A DNA stretch of 64,000 nucleotides from Lachnospiraceae bacterium. GTDB lineage: Bacteria; Bacillota; Clostridia; Lachnospirales; Lachnospiraceae. The notes under the pieces are model-generated. The model was not told where the DNA came from and searched no databases. It was given only the letters and a program-made list of their open reading frames with translations. The first letter of the stretch is position 1; every line of letters begins with the position of its first letter. Position numbers and translations under genes: made by a program. The stretch is from contig CAJSZQ010000010.1 of the NCBI GenBank assembly GCA_910574185.1, forward strand, positions 49,557-113,556. The letters are read 5' to 3'. Below are positions 54,196-62,518 of this stretch, piece after piece.

Positions 54196-55131
54196 TTAAA
54201 TTACTCGTCTAACAGTCTTAATACTCATACAGGTTGCCGGAATAATTCCAATTCCTTTGGAAGCGTTAATTGCATTCACAATCTGACCATCTCCCATGTA
54301 TATTCCAACATGGCCTTCATATAGAATCAAATCCCCCGGCAACGCCTCGTCATAGCCAATACCTGTTCCCGAATATTCCTGATCCCAGGTGGTCCTTGGC
54401 AGACTAATCCCAAAATGCCCATACACCGACTGTACAAATCCAGAACAGTCTGCACCATCCGTCAGGCTTGTACCGCCCCATACATAAGGGTTTCCGATAA
54501 ACTGACATGCATAATCAACAATAGCCTGTCCCAATGTCGCCGTATTCGCCGCCTGTTCTTCTGCAATTCTGGCCGCCTCCTCAGCAGCTATCCTTGCCTC
54601 CTCAGCGAGACGCGCTTCTTCCTCTTCTCTGGATTCTGCATGCTCAACTATTTCTCTGACATCCTCTGCGTCTGCACCCTGAGCGTACTCTTTCGCCTTC
54701 GCTTCTGCCTCGTTACCAGTAATTATATATTCTGTAAAAACGTAGCCGGTCACTGATCCGGACCGCACCTTCGTCCATTCCCCTACCGGACCGATAATCT
54801 CTGACGCGGAACCCGGATACAGCTTTCCGACCCACTCGCTTTCTCTTGTCGGTTCACTCCTGACAAAGAGAAATGTATCTGCACCCACATTCGTGAATGC
54901 CATATCTAAATACTCTCCTTTTTCTGTAGGTACCAGATAATCCTCCACAGCAATCTCTGCGTCTGCTTCATAGCAATCATTCAGTACCTGCTCAATTCCC
55001 ACTCCTGGGAAGGCCGCTTCTATTTTGTCTGTTGTTTCAAGTCCGTCTGCCGCCTCCGCCTTCTCCCCGGAAACTGAAAATGTTCCAATTGCAGTAACCA
55101 GAAATAATCCTTTCTTAAGACTCGAATTCAT
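54196..55131 (-). CDS. Exported NlpC/P60 (C40) peptidase with SH3-like domain
   Basis: 311 residues. A signal peptide (LKKGLFLVTAIGTFSVSGEK) is followed by an SH3-like domain (TFLFVRSEPTRESEWVGKLY) at about 85-150, a Glu/Ala-rich coiled-coil linker, and a C-terminal NlpC/P60 domain: GADCSGFVQSVYGHFG (catalytic Cys about 229), GHVGIYMGDGQIVNAIN (His). It cuts peptide bonds in peptidoglycan stems, outside the cell. ATG 55131 follows AGGAGG. Confidence 0.93.
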   Translation of the reverse strand: MNSSLKKGLFLVTAIGTFSVSGEKAEAADGLETTDKIEAAFPGVGIEQVLNDCYEADAEIAVEDYLVPTEKGEYLDMAFTNVGADTFLFVRSEPTRESEWVGKLYPGSASEIIGPVGEWTKVRSGSVTGYVFTEYIITGNEAEAKAKEYAQGADAEDVREIVEHAESREEEEARLAEEARIAAEEAARIAEEQAANTATLGQAIVDYACQFIGNPYVWGGTSLTDGADCSGFVQSVYGHFGISLPRTTWDQEYSGTGIGYDEALPGDLILYEGHVGIYMGDGQIVNAINASKGIGIIPATCMSIKTVRRVI

Positions 55132-55137
55132 AAACAT

Positions 55138-55453
55138 CCTCCTATCATTCGTCTATGTCTTCTCATCTTTTGTATATCTGAGAAACCTCTCAGACTGGCT
55201 GAATTACTTCGCGCCAATTGTTACAGAATTGTTACAAATATTACGATGTCATTATATCAGTGCATATGACTGTTGTCAAGCAAAAAAACCTTATTTTTAA
55301 CGCATTTTTCTTATCTTTTCCTTAATTATGTCTGTCAAATCTTGCAAAATTATATTACAAAATTGTTAAATTATTGAATACATGGTTAAATTTGTCGTTA
55401 CTTATCTTTGATTTAATGGTTTTAACATTACTTTTTCAAAATAAAATTCGACT
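55138..55453. other. AT-rich region upstream of the NlpC/P60 gene
   Basis: About 315 bases, likely the minus-strand promoter region of the NlpC/P60 gene. No box pair stands out and no gene is seen. Confidence 0.4.
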
Positions 55454-55685
55454 ACAGTTCACAGGTCATTTGATAAACAGTGGGTTGAATCAGGAGCATG
55501 TCTCTGAGCAGACTATTCAGGAGTGTTTTTCATGGAATTGAACTGGCAGCTTATGCAGACTTAGGCGCGAAGACTTTCCTGAGCGGCTTAGTCTGCGTTA
55601 GCTGCCAGTTCAATGGAATGTTACTCCGTCTGCTCAAAGACATGCTCCTGATTCAATCCGCGTCCGGCAGGTGATGTGTGAACAG
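55454..55685. repeat. 230-bp imperfect inverted repeat C1
   Basis: Nested arms: TTGAATCAGGAGCATGTCT against AGACATGCTCCTGATTCAA, then TTGAACTGGCAGC against GCTGCCAGTTCAA, then GCAGACTTAGGCGC against GCGGCTTAGTCTGC, plus weaker ends (GTTCACAGGTCA, TGATGTGTGAAC). No coding frame. A 20-base partial match to an arm lies at 8146-8167. Confidence 0.8.
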
Positions 55686-55728
55686 TAACTCAGAATTTGA
55701 ATCACATTTAAAAAAATTCTAATTTTGC

Positions 55729-55781
55729 TTGACATTTTCATCTAATTGTTCTAGAATCAATTACAGTAATAATTACTATTA
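55729..55781 (+). promoter_or_regulatory. perR promoter with PerR/Fur-box-like palindrome
   Basis: TTGACA (55729-55734), 17 bases, TAGAAT (55752-55757), then a perfect 13-base palindrome AGTAATAATTACT (55765-55777) that resembles PerR/Fur boxes and lies at the transcription start, so self-repression is likely. Confidence 0.75.
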
Positions 55782-55852
55782 TTTATTATATATTCATTCT
55801 GTTATAGTGATGCTAACAGTTGTGACACAAGTGTTTTAGAAAGGAGGATGTC

Positions 55853-56245
55853 ATGGCGTCTTTAAAATACAGCAGACAGCGTGAAGTAATTAAGAGTTAT
55901 CTTTCTACAACAGACTCACACCCTACTGCGGATACTGTATATATGCATGTCAGAGAACAATTCCCTCATATTAGTCTTGGAACTGTTTACCGCAATCTTA
56001 ACCTCCTTACCGATATAGGAGAAGCCATTAAGATTACAACTCCTGACGGGGCCGTAAGATTTGACGGCGTAACTTCTCCCCACTATCATGCATTATGTAC
56101 AGAATGTGAGAGATTATTCGACTTGGACATGAATGTTTCTGAATCCATTATCGAAGAGGCGAGAGCCTGTTTTCCCGGAACGATTCATTCACATTCTGCT
56201 ATATTTTATGGTGTATGCAGTCACTGCCTGGGAAAGAAGCATTGA
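55853..56245 (+). CDS. perR: Fur-family repressor, PerR-like
   Basis: 130 residues. Winged helix (SRQREVIKSYLSTTDSHPTA, then HISLGTVYRNLNLLTDIGEA) and a metal domain (DGVTSPHYHALCTECERLF) with Cys-x-x-Cys, and a second Cys-x-x-Cys in GVCSHCLG. Downstream is a peroxide-reducing rubrerythrin, the usual PerR target in clostridia, so a peroxide-sensing role is likely. The start follows AAAGGAGG. Confidence 0.9.
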   Translation: MASLKYSRQREVIKSYLSTTDSHPTADTVYMHVREQFPHISLGTVYRNLNLLTDIGEAIKITTPDGAVRFDGVTSPHYHALCTECERLFDLDMNVSESIIEEARACFPGTIHSHSAIFYGVCSHCLGKKH

Positions 56246-56309
56246 TTTATATCAGTAGAAGATACTGATTTAAATAAATATTACAAAATAAGAAAAGGAG
56301 ATTACGACG

Positions 56310-56852
56310 ATGAAAAAATTTGTATGTTCAGTATGTGGTTATGTTTATGAAGGAGATGCTGCACCAGAGAAATGTCCACAGTGCGGCGTTGGCGCAGACA
56401 AGTTCACAGAGCAGGGCGACGGCCTGAGCTGGGCTGCCGAGCATGTTGTTGGTGTCGCTCAGGGCGTAAGTGAAGACATTATCGAAGATTTAAGAGCTAA
56501 CTTCAACGGCGAGTGCTCAGAGGTTGGTATGTATCTCGCAATGGCAAGAGTTGCTCACAGAGAAGGATATCCTGAGATTGGTTTATACTGGGAAAAGGCC
56601 GCTTACGAAGAGGCAGAGCACGCTGCTAAATTTGCAGAACTGCTTGGCGAAGTTGTAACAGACAGCACCAAGAAGAATCTTGAGATGAGAGTCGCTGCTG
56701 AGAATGGCGCAACAGCGGGCAAATTTGATCTTGCTAAACGTGCAAAAGCTGCAAATCTGGATGCTATTCACGACACTGTACATGAGATGGCTCGTGACGA
56801 GGCTAGACATGGTAAGGCTTTTGAGGGTCTTCTTAAAAGATACTTTGGTTAA
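56310..56852 (+). CDS. Reverse rubrerythrin (NADH-peroxidase type)
   Basis: 180 residues. The rubredoxin domain comes first ([20 protein letters not shown], then QCGVG; four Cys for iron) and the diiron ferritin-like domain second ([41 protein letters not shown]), the reversed order typical of peroxide-reducing rubrerythrins of anaerobes. It lies 64 bases after perR and is probably co-transcribed and PerR-controlled. Codon choice is biased, suggesting high expression. Confidence 0.95.
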   Translation: MKKFVCSVCGYVYEGDAAPEKCPQCGVGADKFTEQGDGLSWAAEHVVGVAQGVSEDIIEDLRANFNGECSEVGMYLAMARVAHREGYPEIGLYWEKAAYEEAEHAAKFAELLGEVVTDSTKKNLEMRVAAENGATAGKFDLAKRAKAANLDAIHDTVHEMARDEARHGKAFEGLLKRYFG

Positions 56853-56880
56853 GATGGAAACGACGTAATATAAGGCTTTT

Positions 56881-56921
56881 TAAGAGGAATGGGTGGACAA
56901 GCACCTATTTCTCTTTTTTAT
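56881..56921 (+). terminator. Terminator after the rubrerythrin gene
   Basis: Stem AAGAGGAAT.GGGTG/CACC.ATTTCTCTT with a T-run, 28 bases after the stop codon. Confidence 0.8.
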
Positions 56922-57195
56922 TGATTGTTTACACCCTTTTTACGCCCTCCTATAGCATGATTGTGTCATAGCAAATAGCAAAAATAGAAGCGTATCATGG
57001 CTTCCTTTCATTTTTTATATGAATGGGGTATGTTCTTTTTTACTCATTGCGTTTTGTTTTCTTCTTCCAAAGGAAATAGTTTTTATTTTTTAATTTAGTA
57101 TTGCTTTTTCTTTTAATCGGGTATAATATTAATATATATAACATATAGTTTTTAATACTACATCTCAATACATGTTTATTCTAGGAGGGGATATT
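56922..57195. other. AT-rich region upstream of the hemolysin III gene
   Basis: No gene seen. A TATAAT at 57122-57127, preceded by GGG, may be the -10 box of the following gene; a clear -35 box is missing. Confidence 0.4.
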
Positions 57196-57858
57196 ATGGC
57201 AAATACAATTAAAAAACATATCAAAGATCCGGGAAGCGCTATTACTCATTTTATAGGAATGTTAATGGCGGCTTTTGCGTCCGTACCGCTTATCATCAAG
57301 GCTGCTCATGAACCAGGGCGGATATATATTATTTCTATAATCATATACGCCGCCAGTCTGATTCTATTATATGCAGCCAGCACAACTTACCATACATTTA
57401 ATAAATCCAAAAAAATCAATACCGTTCTAAAGAAAATTGACCATATGATGATATCCGTTTTAATCGCTGGCAGTTATACGCCTATCTGCCTCCTAGTCCT
57501 GAAAGGCAGACTTGGAATAAGCCTTCTCGCAATCGTATGGAGCTTTGCGATTGCAGGAATTATCATCAAGGCTTTCTGGGTAAACTGTCCAAAATGGGTA
57601 TCCTCCGTACTGTACATCGGGATGGGCTGGACTTGTGTGCTGGCGTTCACACAACTTTTAAATTCTATGTCCTCTGCAGCCTTTGGCTGGCTCCTTGCAG
57701 GCGGTATCATCTATACAATCGGCGGTGTTATTTATGCATTAAAGTTGTCGCTTTTTAATACAAAACATCAGTATTTTGGCAGCCATGAAATATTCCATCT
57801 GTTCGTAATGGGTGGAAGCGCATGTCATTTTGTAGTAATGTATGCTTTCATACTATAG
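57196..57858 (+). CDS. Hemolysin III / TrhA family membrane protein
   Basis: 220 residues with seven predicted membrane segments. DPGSAITHFIGMLMAAFAS, ASTTYHTFNKSKKI, LKKIDHMMISVLIAGSYTPI and the C-terminal HEIFHLFVMGGSACHF hold the conserved His/Ser/Asp set of the PAQR-like superfamily. ATG 57196 follows TAGGAGGGG. Members influence membrane lipid or energy state; real cell lysis activity is doubtful. Confidence 0.93.
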   Translation: MANTIKKHIKDPGSAITHFIGMLMAAFASVPLIIKAAHEPGRIYIISIIIYAASLILLYAASTTYHTFNKSKKINTVLKKIDHMMISVLIAGSYTPICLLVLKGRLGISLLAIVWSFAIAGIIIKAFWVNCPKWVSSVLYIGMGWTCVLAFTQLLNSMSSAAFGWLLAGGIIYTIGGVIYALKLSLFNTKHQYFGSHEIFHLFVMGGSACHFVVMYAFIL

Positions 57859-57897
57859 CTTCGGCACATACTGAACGCCAATGTTTGGACCCGGTTA

Positions 57898-58005
57898 TAT
57901 TTAGTTAAACCATACTGAATATACTGTCACCCCACAGTCAGTGATGCAGCGGCATCGCTGACTGACAACAATGCGGCGACGGTACAGGCAGTATGGTTAA
58001 ACCAA
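57898..58005. repeat. Nested inverted repeat D1 between convergent genes
   Basis: Outer arms at 57900-57917 and 57988-58005 (GTTAAACCATACTG type, 16 of 18 paired) enclose a perfect-looking hairpin CAGTCAGTGATGC/GCATCGCTGACTG (57935-57964). No T-run, so it is not a standard terminator. Confidence 0.75.
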
Positions 58006-58048
58006 ATACATTGCAGATACTACATTAGTACAGCTTATGTATTCTTCT

Positions 58049-58306
58049 TCATTCAGAAACATAGCTCCATCCCTTCGTCAGATTCTCTTTCTCTTTCTTG
58101 TTCAGCCTTTTAATTGCGTTCTCCCGGCTCATTGCCTCTTCTTTTGTCCCAAAAGTCTCATAATAAACCAACTTAACGGGCCTTCTGCTACGCGTATATT
58201 TTGCGCCTTTCCCTTCATTGTGCATTCTTACCCGCTTTTCTATATCTGTCGTCCATCCGGTATACAAACTTCCATCCCGGCATCTTAATATATATGTATA
58301 ATTCAT
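58049..58306 (-). CDS. GIY-YIG nuclease-family protein (UPF0213/YazA type)
   Basis: 85 residues. Starts [20 protein letters not shown] (the YIL...YTG form of GIY-YIG), then [20 protein letters not shown] and the Glu-Asn helix [19 protein letters not shown]. Members are small single-domain nuclease-like proteins of uncertain role. In Bacillus the homologue sits between yabB and rsmI; here it is separate. Confidence 0.93.
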   Translation of the reverse strand: MNYTYILRCRDGSLYTGWTTDIEKRVRMHNEGKGAKYTRSRRPVKLVYYETFGTKEEAMSRENAIKRLNKKEKENLTKGWSYVSE

Positions 58307-58400
58307 CTGTTAATCTCATCATTCTCCCACATATACTGCATCGCGTCTCCATTATATACACTATTCTGTGTAATCTAATAGTTTTTTATATTGAAAACTC

Positions 58401-59717
58401 CTATATAGCCAGCCTTTCCTTCATACACATCACCTCAGCCTGGAGATGTTCAAGTTTCAGATTACGCTCGTCGTCTTCCACTCTTCTACTGCTATAATAT
58501 CGGTCGATTCTATCCACTTTTATCTTCAGCTCCTGAATATCCTTATTCGCCATTAGGTAGTATCGTTCCATCTCGTCAAGCAGAAAACTCTCGCTGTTTT
58601 CTATCTGCTCCTTAATGATATATTCTATATCCTTCTTTAACTCGGAGCCCAGCTCTTCTTTCATACCAAACATATCCCTTTTAACCTCTGCACCCAATTC
58701 TTTTTTCATATCGGACATATCCTTTTTAACCTCTGCACCCAGTTCTTTTTTCATACCGGACATGTCTCTTTTAACCTCTGCACTCAGCTCTTTTTTCATA
58801 CCAGACATATCTCTTTTAACCTCTGCACTCAGTTCTTTTTTCATATCGGACATGTCTCTTTTAACCTCTGCACTCAGCTCTTTTTTCATATTGGACATAT
58901 CTCTTTTAACCTCTGCACTCAGTTCTTTTTTCATATCGGACATGTCTCTTTTAACCTCTGCACTCAGTTCTTCTTTCATACCGGACATATCCTTTTTAAC
59001 CTCTGCACTCAGTTCTTCCTTCATGTCCGACATATCCTTTTTAACCTCTGCACTCAGTTCTTCCTTCATGTCCGACATATCCTTTTTAACCTCTGCACTC
59101 AGCTCTTCCTTCATGTCCGACATATCCTTTTTAACCTCTGCACTCAGTTCTTTTTTCATATCGGACATGTCTCTTTTAACCTCTGCACTCAGCTCTTTTC
59201 TCATATCGGACATGTCTCTTTTAACCTCTGCACTCAGTTCTTTTTTCATATCGGACATGTCTCTTTTAACCTCTGCACTCAGCTCTTCCTTCATGTCCGA
59301 CATCTCTGCTCTCAGCCCTTCCTTCATGTCCGACATCTCCGCTCTCAGCTCTCCCTTCATGTCCGACATCTCTGCTCTCAGCCCTTCCTTCATGCCCGAC
59401 ATCTCCGCTCTCAGCTCTCCCTTCATGCCCGACATATCCGCTCTCAGCTCTCCCTTCATGTCCGACATCTCTGCTCTCAGCCCTTCCTTCATGTCCGACA
59501 TCTCCGCTCTCAGCTCTCCCTTCATGCCCGACATATCCGCTCTCAGCTCTCCCTTCATGTCCGACATCTCCGCTTTCAGCCCTTCCTTCATGTCCGACAT
59601 CTCCGCTCTCAGCTCTTCTTTTATGTCCGACATCTCTACTCTTAACACTTCGTTGTTATCCGAAACAACATTTCGCATCATATCTTCCAGCGCGCTGAAA
59701 TCTTCTCTTGATAACAT
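58401..59717 (-). CDS. Coiled-coil protein built of 11- and 15-residue tandem repeats
   Basis: 438 residues, soluble, no signal peptide. After a short start (LSREDFSALEDMMRNVVSDN), residues about 25-145 are eleven 11-residue units (LRAEMSDMKEG type) and about 146-355 are fourteen 15-residue units (LSAEVKKDMSDMKEE type); the last 80 residues are unique (ENSESFLLDEMERYYLMANK, VDRIDRYYSSRRVEDDERNL). Both units share the core MSDMKEE-L-AE, so the 15-mer looks like the 11-mer with four residues added. The hendecad spacing predicts a long, rigid right-handed coiled coil. ATG 59717 follows AAAGGGGAATG. Function unknown. Confidence 0.8.
   Translation of the reverse strand: MLSREDFSALEDMMRNVVSDNNEVLRVEMSDIKEELRAEMSDMKEGLKAEMSDMKGELRADMSGMKGELRAEMSDMKEGLRAEMSDMKGELRADMSGMKGELRAEMSGMKEGLRAEMSDMKGELRAEMSDMKEGLRAEMSDMKEELSAEVKRDMSDMKKELSAEVKRDMSDMRKELSAEVKRDMSDMKKELSAEVKKDMSDMKEELSAEVKKDMSDMKEELSAEVKKDMSDMKEELSAEVKKDMSGMKEELSAEVKRDMSDMKKELSAEVKRDMSNMKKELSAEVKRDMSDMKKELSAEVKRDMSGMKKELSAEVKRDMSGMKKELGAEVKKDMSDMKKELGAEVKRDMFGMKEELGSELKKDIEYIIKEQIENSESFLLDEMERYYLMANKDIQELKIKVDRIDRYYSSRRVEDDERNLKLEHLQAEVMCMKERLAI
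58653..59645 (-). repeat. Tandem 45-bp and 33-bp coding repeats
   Basis: Fourteen 45-bp units (58653-59282) and eleven 33-bp units (59283-59645) within the coiled-coil gene. Neighbouring units are nearly identical, with a few variant classes in mixed order, as expected from unequal crossing-over or slippage. Confidence 0.9.
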
Positions 59718-59908
59718 TGTCATTCCCCTTTCTAAATAATGTGAAAATCTTACTGGAGAAATTTCTTAATTTCAAATCGCCTTCATTCCATATACCTTAA
59801 TCTCGTAAAGTCCCTGTCTTTATACTACCAGAGAAAAATATATTAATCAACAGCCTTTTCATTCTTATGTTATCTTTTTATTTTTTATTTTATTCATATT
59901 ACAAAACA

Positions 59909-59946
59909 TAAAAACCCTTTCGCATTCTGCCAAAGGGTTTTTATAT
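59909..59946. terminator. Terminator of the glucosaminidase/M23 gene
   Basis: Stem AAAAACCCTTT/AAAGGGTTTTT with runs of A and T on both sides; usable in both directions, 20 bases after the gene. Confidence 0.85.
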
Positions 59947-59966
59947 TACAGTATTAATCTACTATT

Positions 59967-62069
59967 CTATTTCTTTTTCATAATTTTTTTGGCCTCCAGC
60001 ATTTCTTTTACCTGCTGCAGTCTCGCCTCTCTCATTTCTTCCACAGCCTTTGCCTGTTTCCTGACATATGCTTCCTTTGCCTTTTCAGCCTCTCCTACGC
60101 TGGCCTGCAGATACTTCAGTGGATCTACCGCTCTTCCGTCTTCTTCCACTTGGAAATGCAGATGATTCCCTGTTGAATTTCCTGTTGTACCAGACAAACC
60201 AATCTGCTGACCCTTCTCGACTTTATCTCCTTCTTTTACATAGATTTCCGCGTGATGCATATACTTGGTTACCAGTCCGTCCCCATGGTCTATCGTTATC
60301 AGATTCCCACATGCTCCCGCTTCTCCTGCAAAGATTACCGTTCCTTCCTTCGCTGCATACGTCGGTATATTATAAGCTCCTGTTCCTAAATCCAGTCCCT
60401 TGTGATAGGTACTTGCCCCCGCTATCGGCGCATTTCTTCTCCCAAACAGGCTGGTTATTGATGAACCAGGACAGGGATTGGCAAATTCTCCGATTAACTC
60501 GCTGAACTCACCCAGCGTCATTTCATCCAGACGGTACAAATCATATCGCCGCATAGTATTAATCAAATGCTTTCCATAGTTCAAATCTGTCGCCCATCTT
60601 CTCCCTATCTTCATGGCAAATGTATTCGCATCCGTCACATCCTCTGTCAAATCCGAGTAGACTTCCTTCAAAAGCTTGCTCCGGTCTTCGATACACTCTG
60701 TATAAGTATGATAACTGCGGAATCCTGCATAGGTAGAATATGTACTACCGTCAGCCTCCATCTCGCTGGTCTTCATGGACACGCTTCCCGCAGTTCCCTT
60801 ACCCTTAATTCCAAATAAATTGCAGTACTCAAATGCCAGATAGGACAGTCCCTTTCCGTCTTCGCCGCCGGGACCGTATTTGCCATATCCTGATTCCTGA
60901 ATAATCTGTGCAATCGTCACCGACGCTGGATATCCGGTCTCATCCTGAGCCTTTAAAGCTCCTACAATCATCTCCTGAGTGATAAAGGATGGAATCCCAT
61001 CTATCGGCACATCCACATTGTACTGAATCCGGTCGTGAATCGCGCGAAACTGAGCAGACGTCAGGTAGAACGGCTCTTCCTCCACACCTTCAAATCCCGG
61101 CGCCAACTCTATGGACGCTGGTTCTTCCATATCCGATGTTTCTTCCGGCACTTCCTCTTCTATGGACTCCTCCGGCATCTCCTCCATTTCAGGCGTTTCT
61201 CCTTCCATGGATATCTCAGACTCTTCCGGCGCTTCTGTCTCTTGGTCCTCCTGATTCTCATCTGGACAATCTGCGTTGTTATTATCCGATTGGTCTCCAG
61301 AATCCTCAGAGCCATCTGACTGTTCGGTATCATCCTTATCTGGTTTATCTATAGACTCCCCAGAGCCATCCGACTGCTCAGTATCATCCTTTCCCGGCTT
61401 ATCTACAGACTCTCCAGAGCCATCCGACTGCCCGGTATCGTCCTTGCCCGGCTTATCTACAGACTCTCCAGAACCATCTGGCTGCTCGGTAGTATCATCC
61501 TTATCTGACTTATCTCCGGACTCTTCCGTACTGCCCGATTGTCCTGCATCCCCCTTATCCGGCTTACCTTCGGCCTCTCCTGCGCCGCCTGTCTGCTCTC
61601 CGTCTCCTATATTCGGCTTATTGCCGGATACTCCGGATTCATCCTCTGTATCCTTATCACCTGTCCCGATATCGGTGGAATTTCCCGGTTTATTTGATAT
61701 TCCTGGGTCTTCCGATGCACCGGGTTCTGACGGCGCATCAGGATTTACAGAGGTCTCAGGCCCTGACGGCGTCTGTTCCCCCGGCTCAACCGGAGCTTCG
61801 GATTCTTCCGGCAGTGCTGGAGCTTCCGGCTCCACAGGTAATGCCGACGCGTCCGCCTCCAAAACCGGATTCCCGCTTTCATCTAAAATAATATACTGCC
61901 CATCCAGCACATAGTGATACCCTGCCGGAAGTACATAACCAGTACGCCCCGCATATTCTTCTGGCGTTTCCATTGTCTCCGATGCCTGCGCCGGAATCAC
62001 TATGCTGGGCGCCGCCACTGTAATCGCAGTGGCAAGCGCCAGAATTTGCAATACTTTTGGATATTTCAT
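59967..62069 (-). CDS. Exported cell-wall hydrolase: glucosaminidase plus M23 peptidase
   Basis: 700 residues. Signal peptide ending APSIVIPAQA (1-29); a Pro/Glu/Asp/Ser-rich linker at about 60-330 with 18-residue repeats (GQSDGSGESVDKPGKDDT type); a glucosaminidase domain at about 340-490 with Glu in TIAQIIQESGYGKYGPGG; and a M23 metallopeptidase at about 530-640 with TYHKGLDLGTG and TGNHLHFQVEEDG (zinc residues). A basic helical tail ends in KKIMKKK. It should cut both glycan and peptide parts of peptidoglycan. ATG 62069 follows AAGGAG; the frame runs to 62132. Confidence 0.92.
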   Translation of the reverse strand: MKYPKVLQILALATAITVAAPSIVIPAQASETMETPEEYAGRTGYVLPAGYHYVLDGQYIILDESGNPVLEADASALPVEPEAPALPEESEAPVEPGEQTPSGPETSVNPDAPSEPGASEDPGISNKPGNSTDIGTGDKDTEDESGVSGNKPNIGDGEQTGGAGEAEGKPDKGDAGQSGSTEESGDKSDKDDTTEQPDGSGESVDKPGKDDTGQSDGSGESVDKPGKDDTEQSDGSGESIDKPDKDDTEQSDGSEDSGDQSDNNNADCPDENQEDQETEAPEESEISMEGETPEMEEMPEESIEEEVPEETSDMEEPASIELAPGFEGVEEEPFYLTSAQFRAIHDRIQYNVDVPIDGIPSFITQEMIVGALKAQDETGYPASVTIAQIIQESGYGKYGPGGEDGKGLSYLAFEYCNLFGIKGKGTAGSVSMKTSEMEADGSTYSTYAGFRSYHTYTECIEDRSKLLKEVYSDLTEDVTDANTFAMKIGRRWATDLNYGKHLINTMRRYDLYRLDEMTLGEFSELIGEFANPCPGSSITSLFGRRNAPIAGASTYHKGLDLGTGAYNIPTYAAKEGTVIFAGEAGACGNLITIDHGDGLVTKYMHHAEIYVKEGDKVEKGQQIGLSGTTGNSTGNHLHFQVEEDGRAVDPLKYLQASVGEAEKAKEAYVRKQAKAVEEMREARLQQVKEMLEAKKIMKKK
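61290..61560 (-). repeat. 54-bp repeats in the hydrolase linker
   Basis: About four clear copies plus degenerate ones of a 54-bp unit encoding an 18-residue Ser/Gly/Asp/Lys block; the middle copies (61330-61490) are almost identical. Confidence 0.8.
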
Positions 62070-62367
62070 TTGCTTCAACTCCTTTATACCATCTATTTCC
62101 CCTAATACATCAAAAATAAATAACTTCCACATTCACTCGTTTATCTTCGCCGACAGCACATTACAAAAACTCCAGTGCAATCTATAGCACCTGCATTCCA
62201 TCTATTCTTCCAAAAATGTATGCGGTGCGAATGTAGCAGTTATTTTTTATGCATTAATATTTATTATACAATATAATATTCTTTTGGTCAAAGTATTTTT
62301 CCTAAGATTATGTAATTACTGTTTACTCCATTTATAATTCCTCTTTCTCTTCATCGTTCATCTGACA

Positions 62368-62393
62368 TAAAAAGAATGTGCCCTGGCACATTC
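62368..62393 (-). terminator. Terminator after the signal peptidase gene
   Basis: Perfect nine-base stem with a two-base loop and a run of five U when read leftward; it forms the left end of element A3. Confidence 0.8.
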
Positions 62394-62497
62394 TCGCGCC
62401 GAGCGCGGTCGCTTGCGACAAACTTCCTCTTCGCGCGAGTGCGCATCCCCCCGGAGGGTTTTTATGATATAGGGAACGAAGTTTCCTATATCATAAA
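62374..62497. repeat. Dispersed element A3 with terminal hairpin
   Basis: Right end: palindrome with 17-base arms (62461-62497, centre GAA). Middle: GC-rich block with TCGCGCC, GCGCGGTCGC, TCGCGCGAGTGCGC. Left end: perfect hairpin GAATGTGCC/GGCACATTC with a U-run when read leftward (62368-62393), an intrinsic terminator. Same plan as A2 at 53.3 kb. Confidence 0.75.
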
Positions 62498-62518
62498 AAA
62501 CAGGAGCATAAACTGCAT

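Noticed and set aside
57172..57195. Upstream start of the hemolysin III gene
   Set aside because: The extra eight codons contain the ribosome site TAGGAGGGG of ATG 57196, so the downstream start is preferred.
58653..59645. Possible CRISPR array
   Set aside because: The 45-bp and 33-bp repeats are directly contiguous without unique spacers and keep the reading frame, so they are coding repeats.
58615..59739. 374-codon plus-strand frame (Ser/Phe/Ile/Leu-rich repeats)
   Set aside because: It is the antisense of the tandem-repeat coiled-coil gene; repeats whose length is a multiple of three keep the opposite frame open. No ribosome site, and the minus-strand frame has one.
61276..61914. 212-codon plus-strand Ser/Pro/Asp-rich frame
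   Set aside because: Shadow of the repetitive linker of the cell-wall hydrolase.
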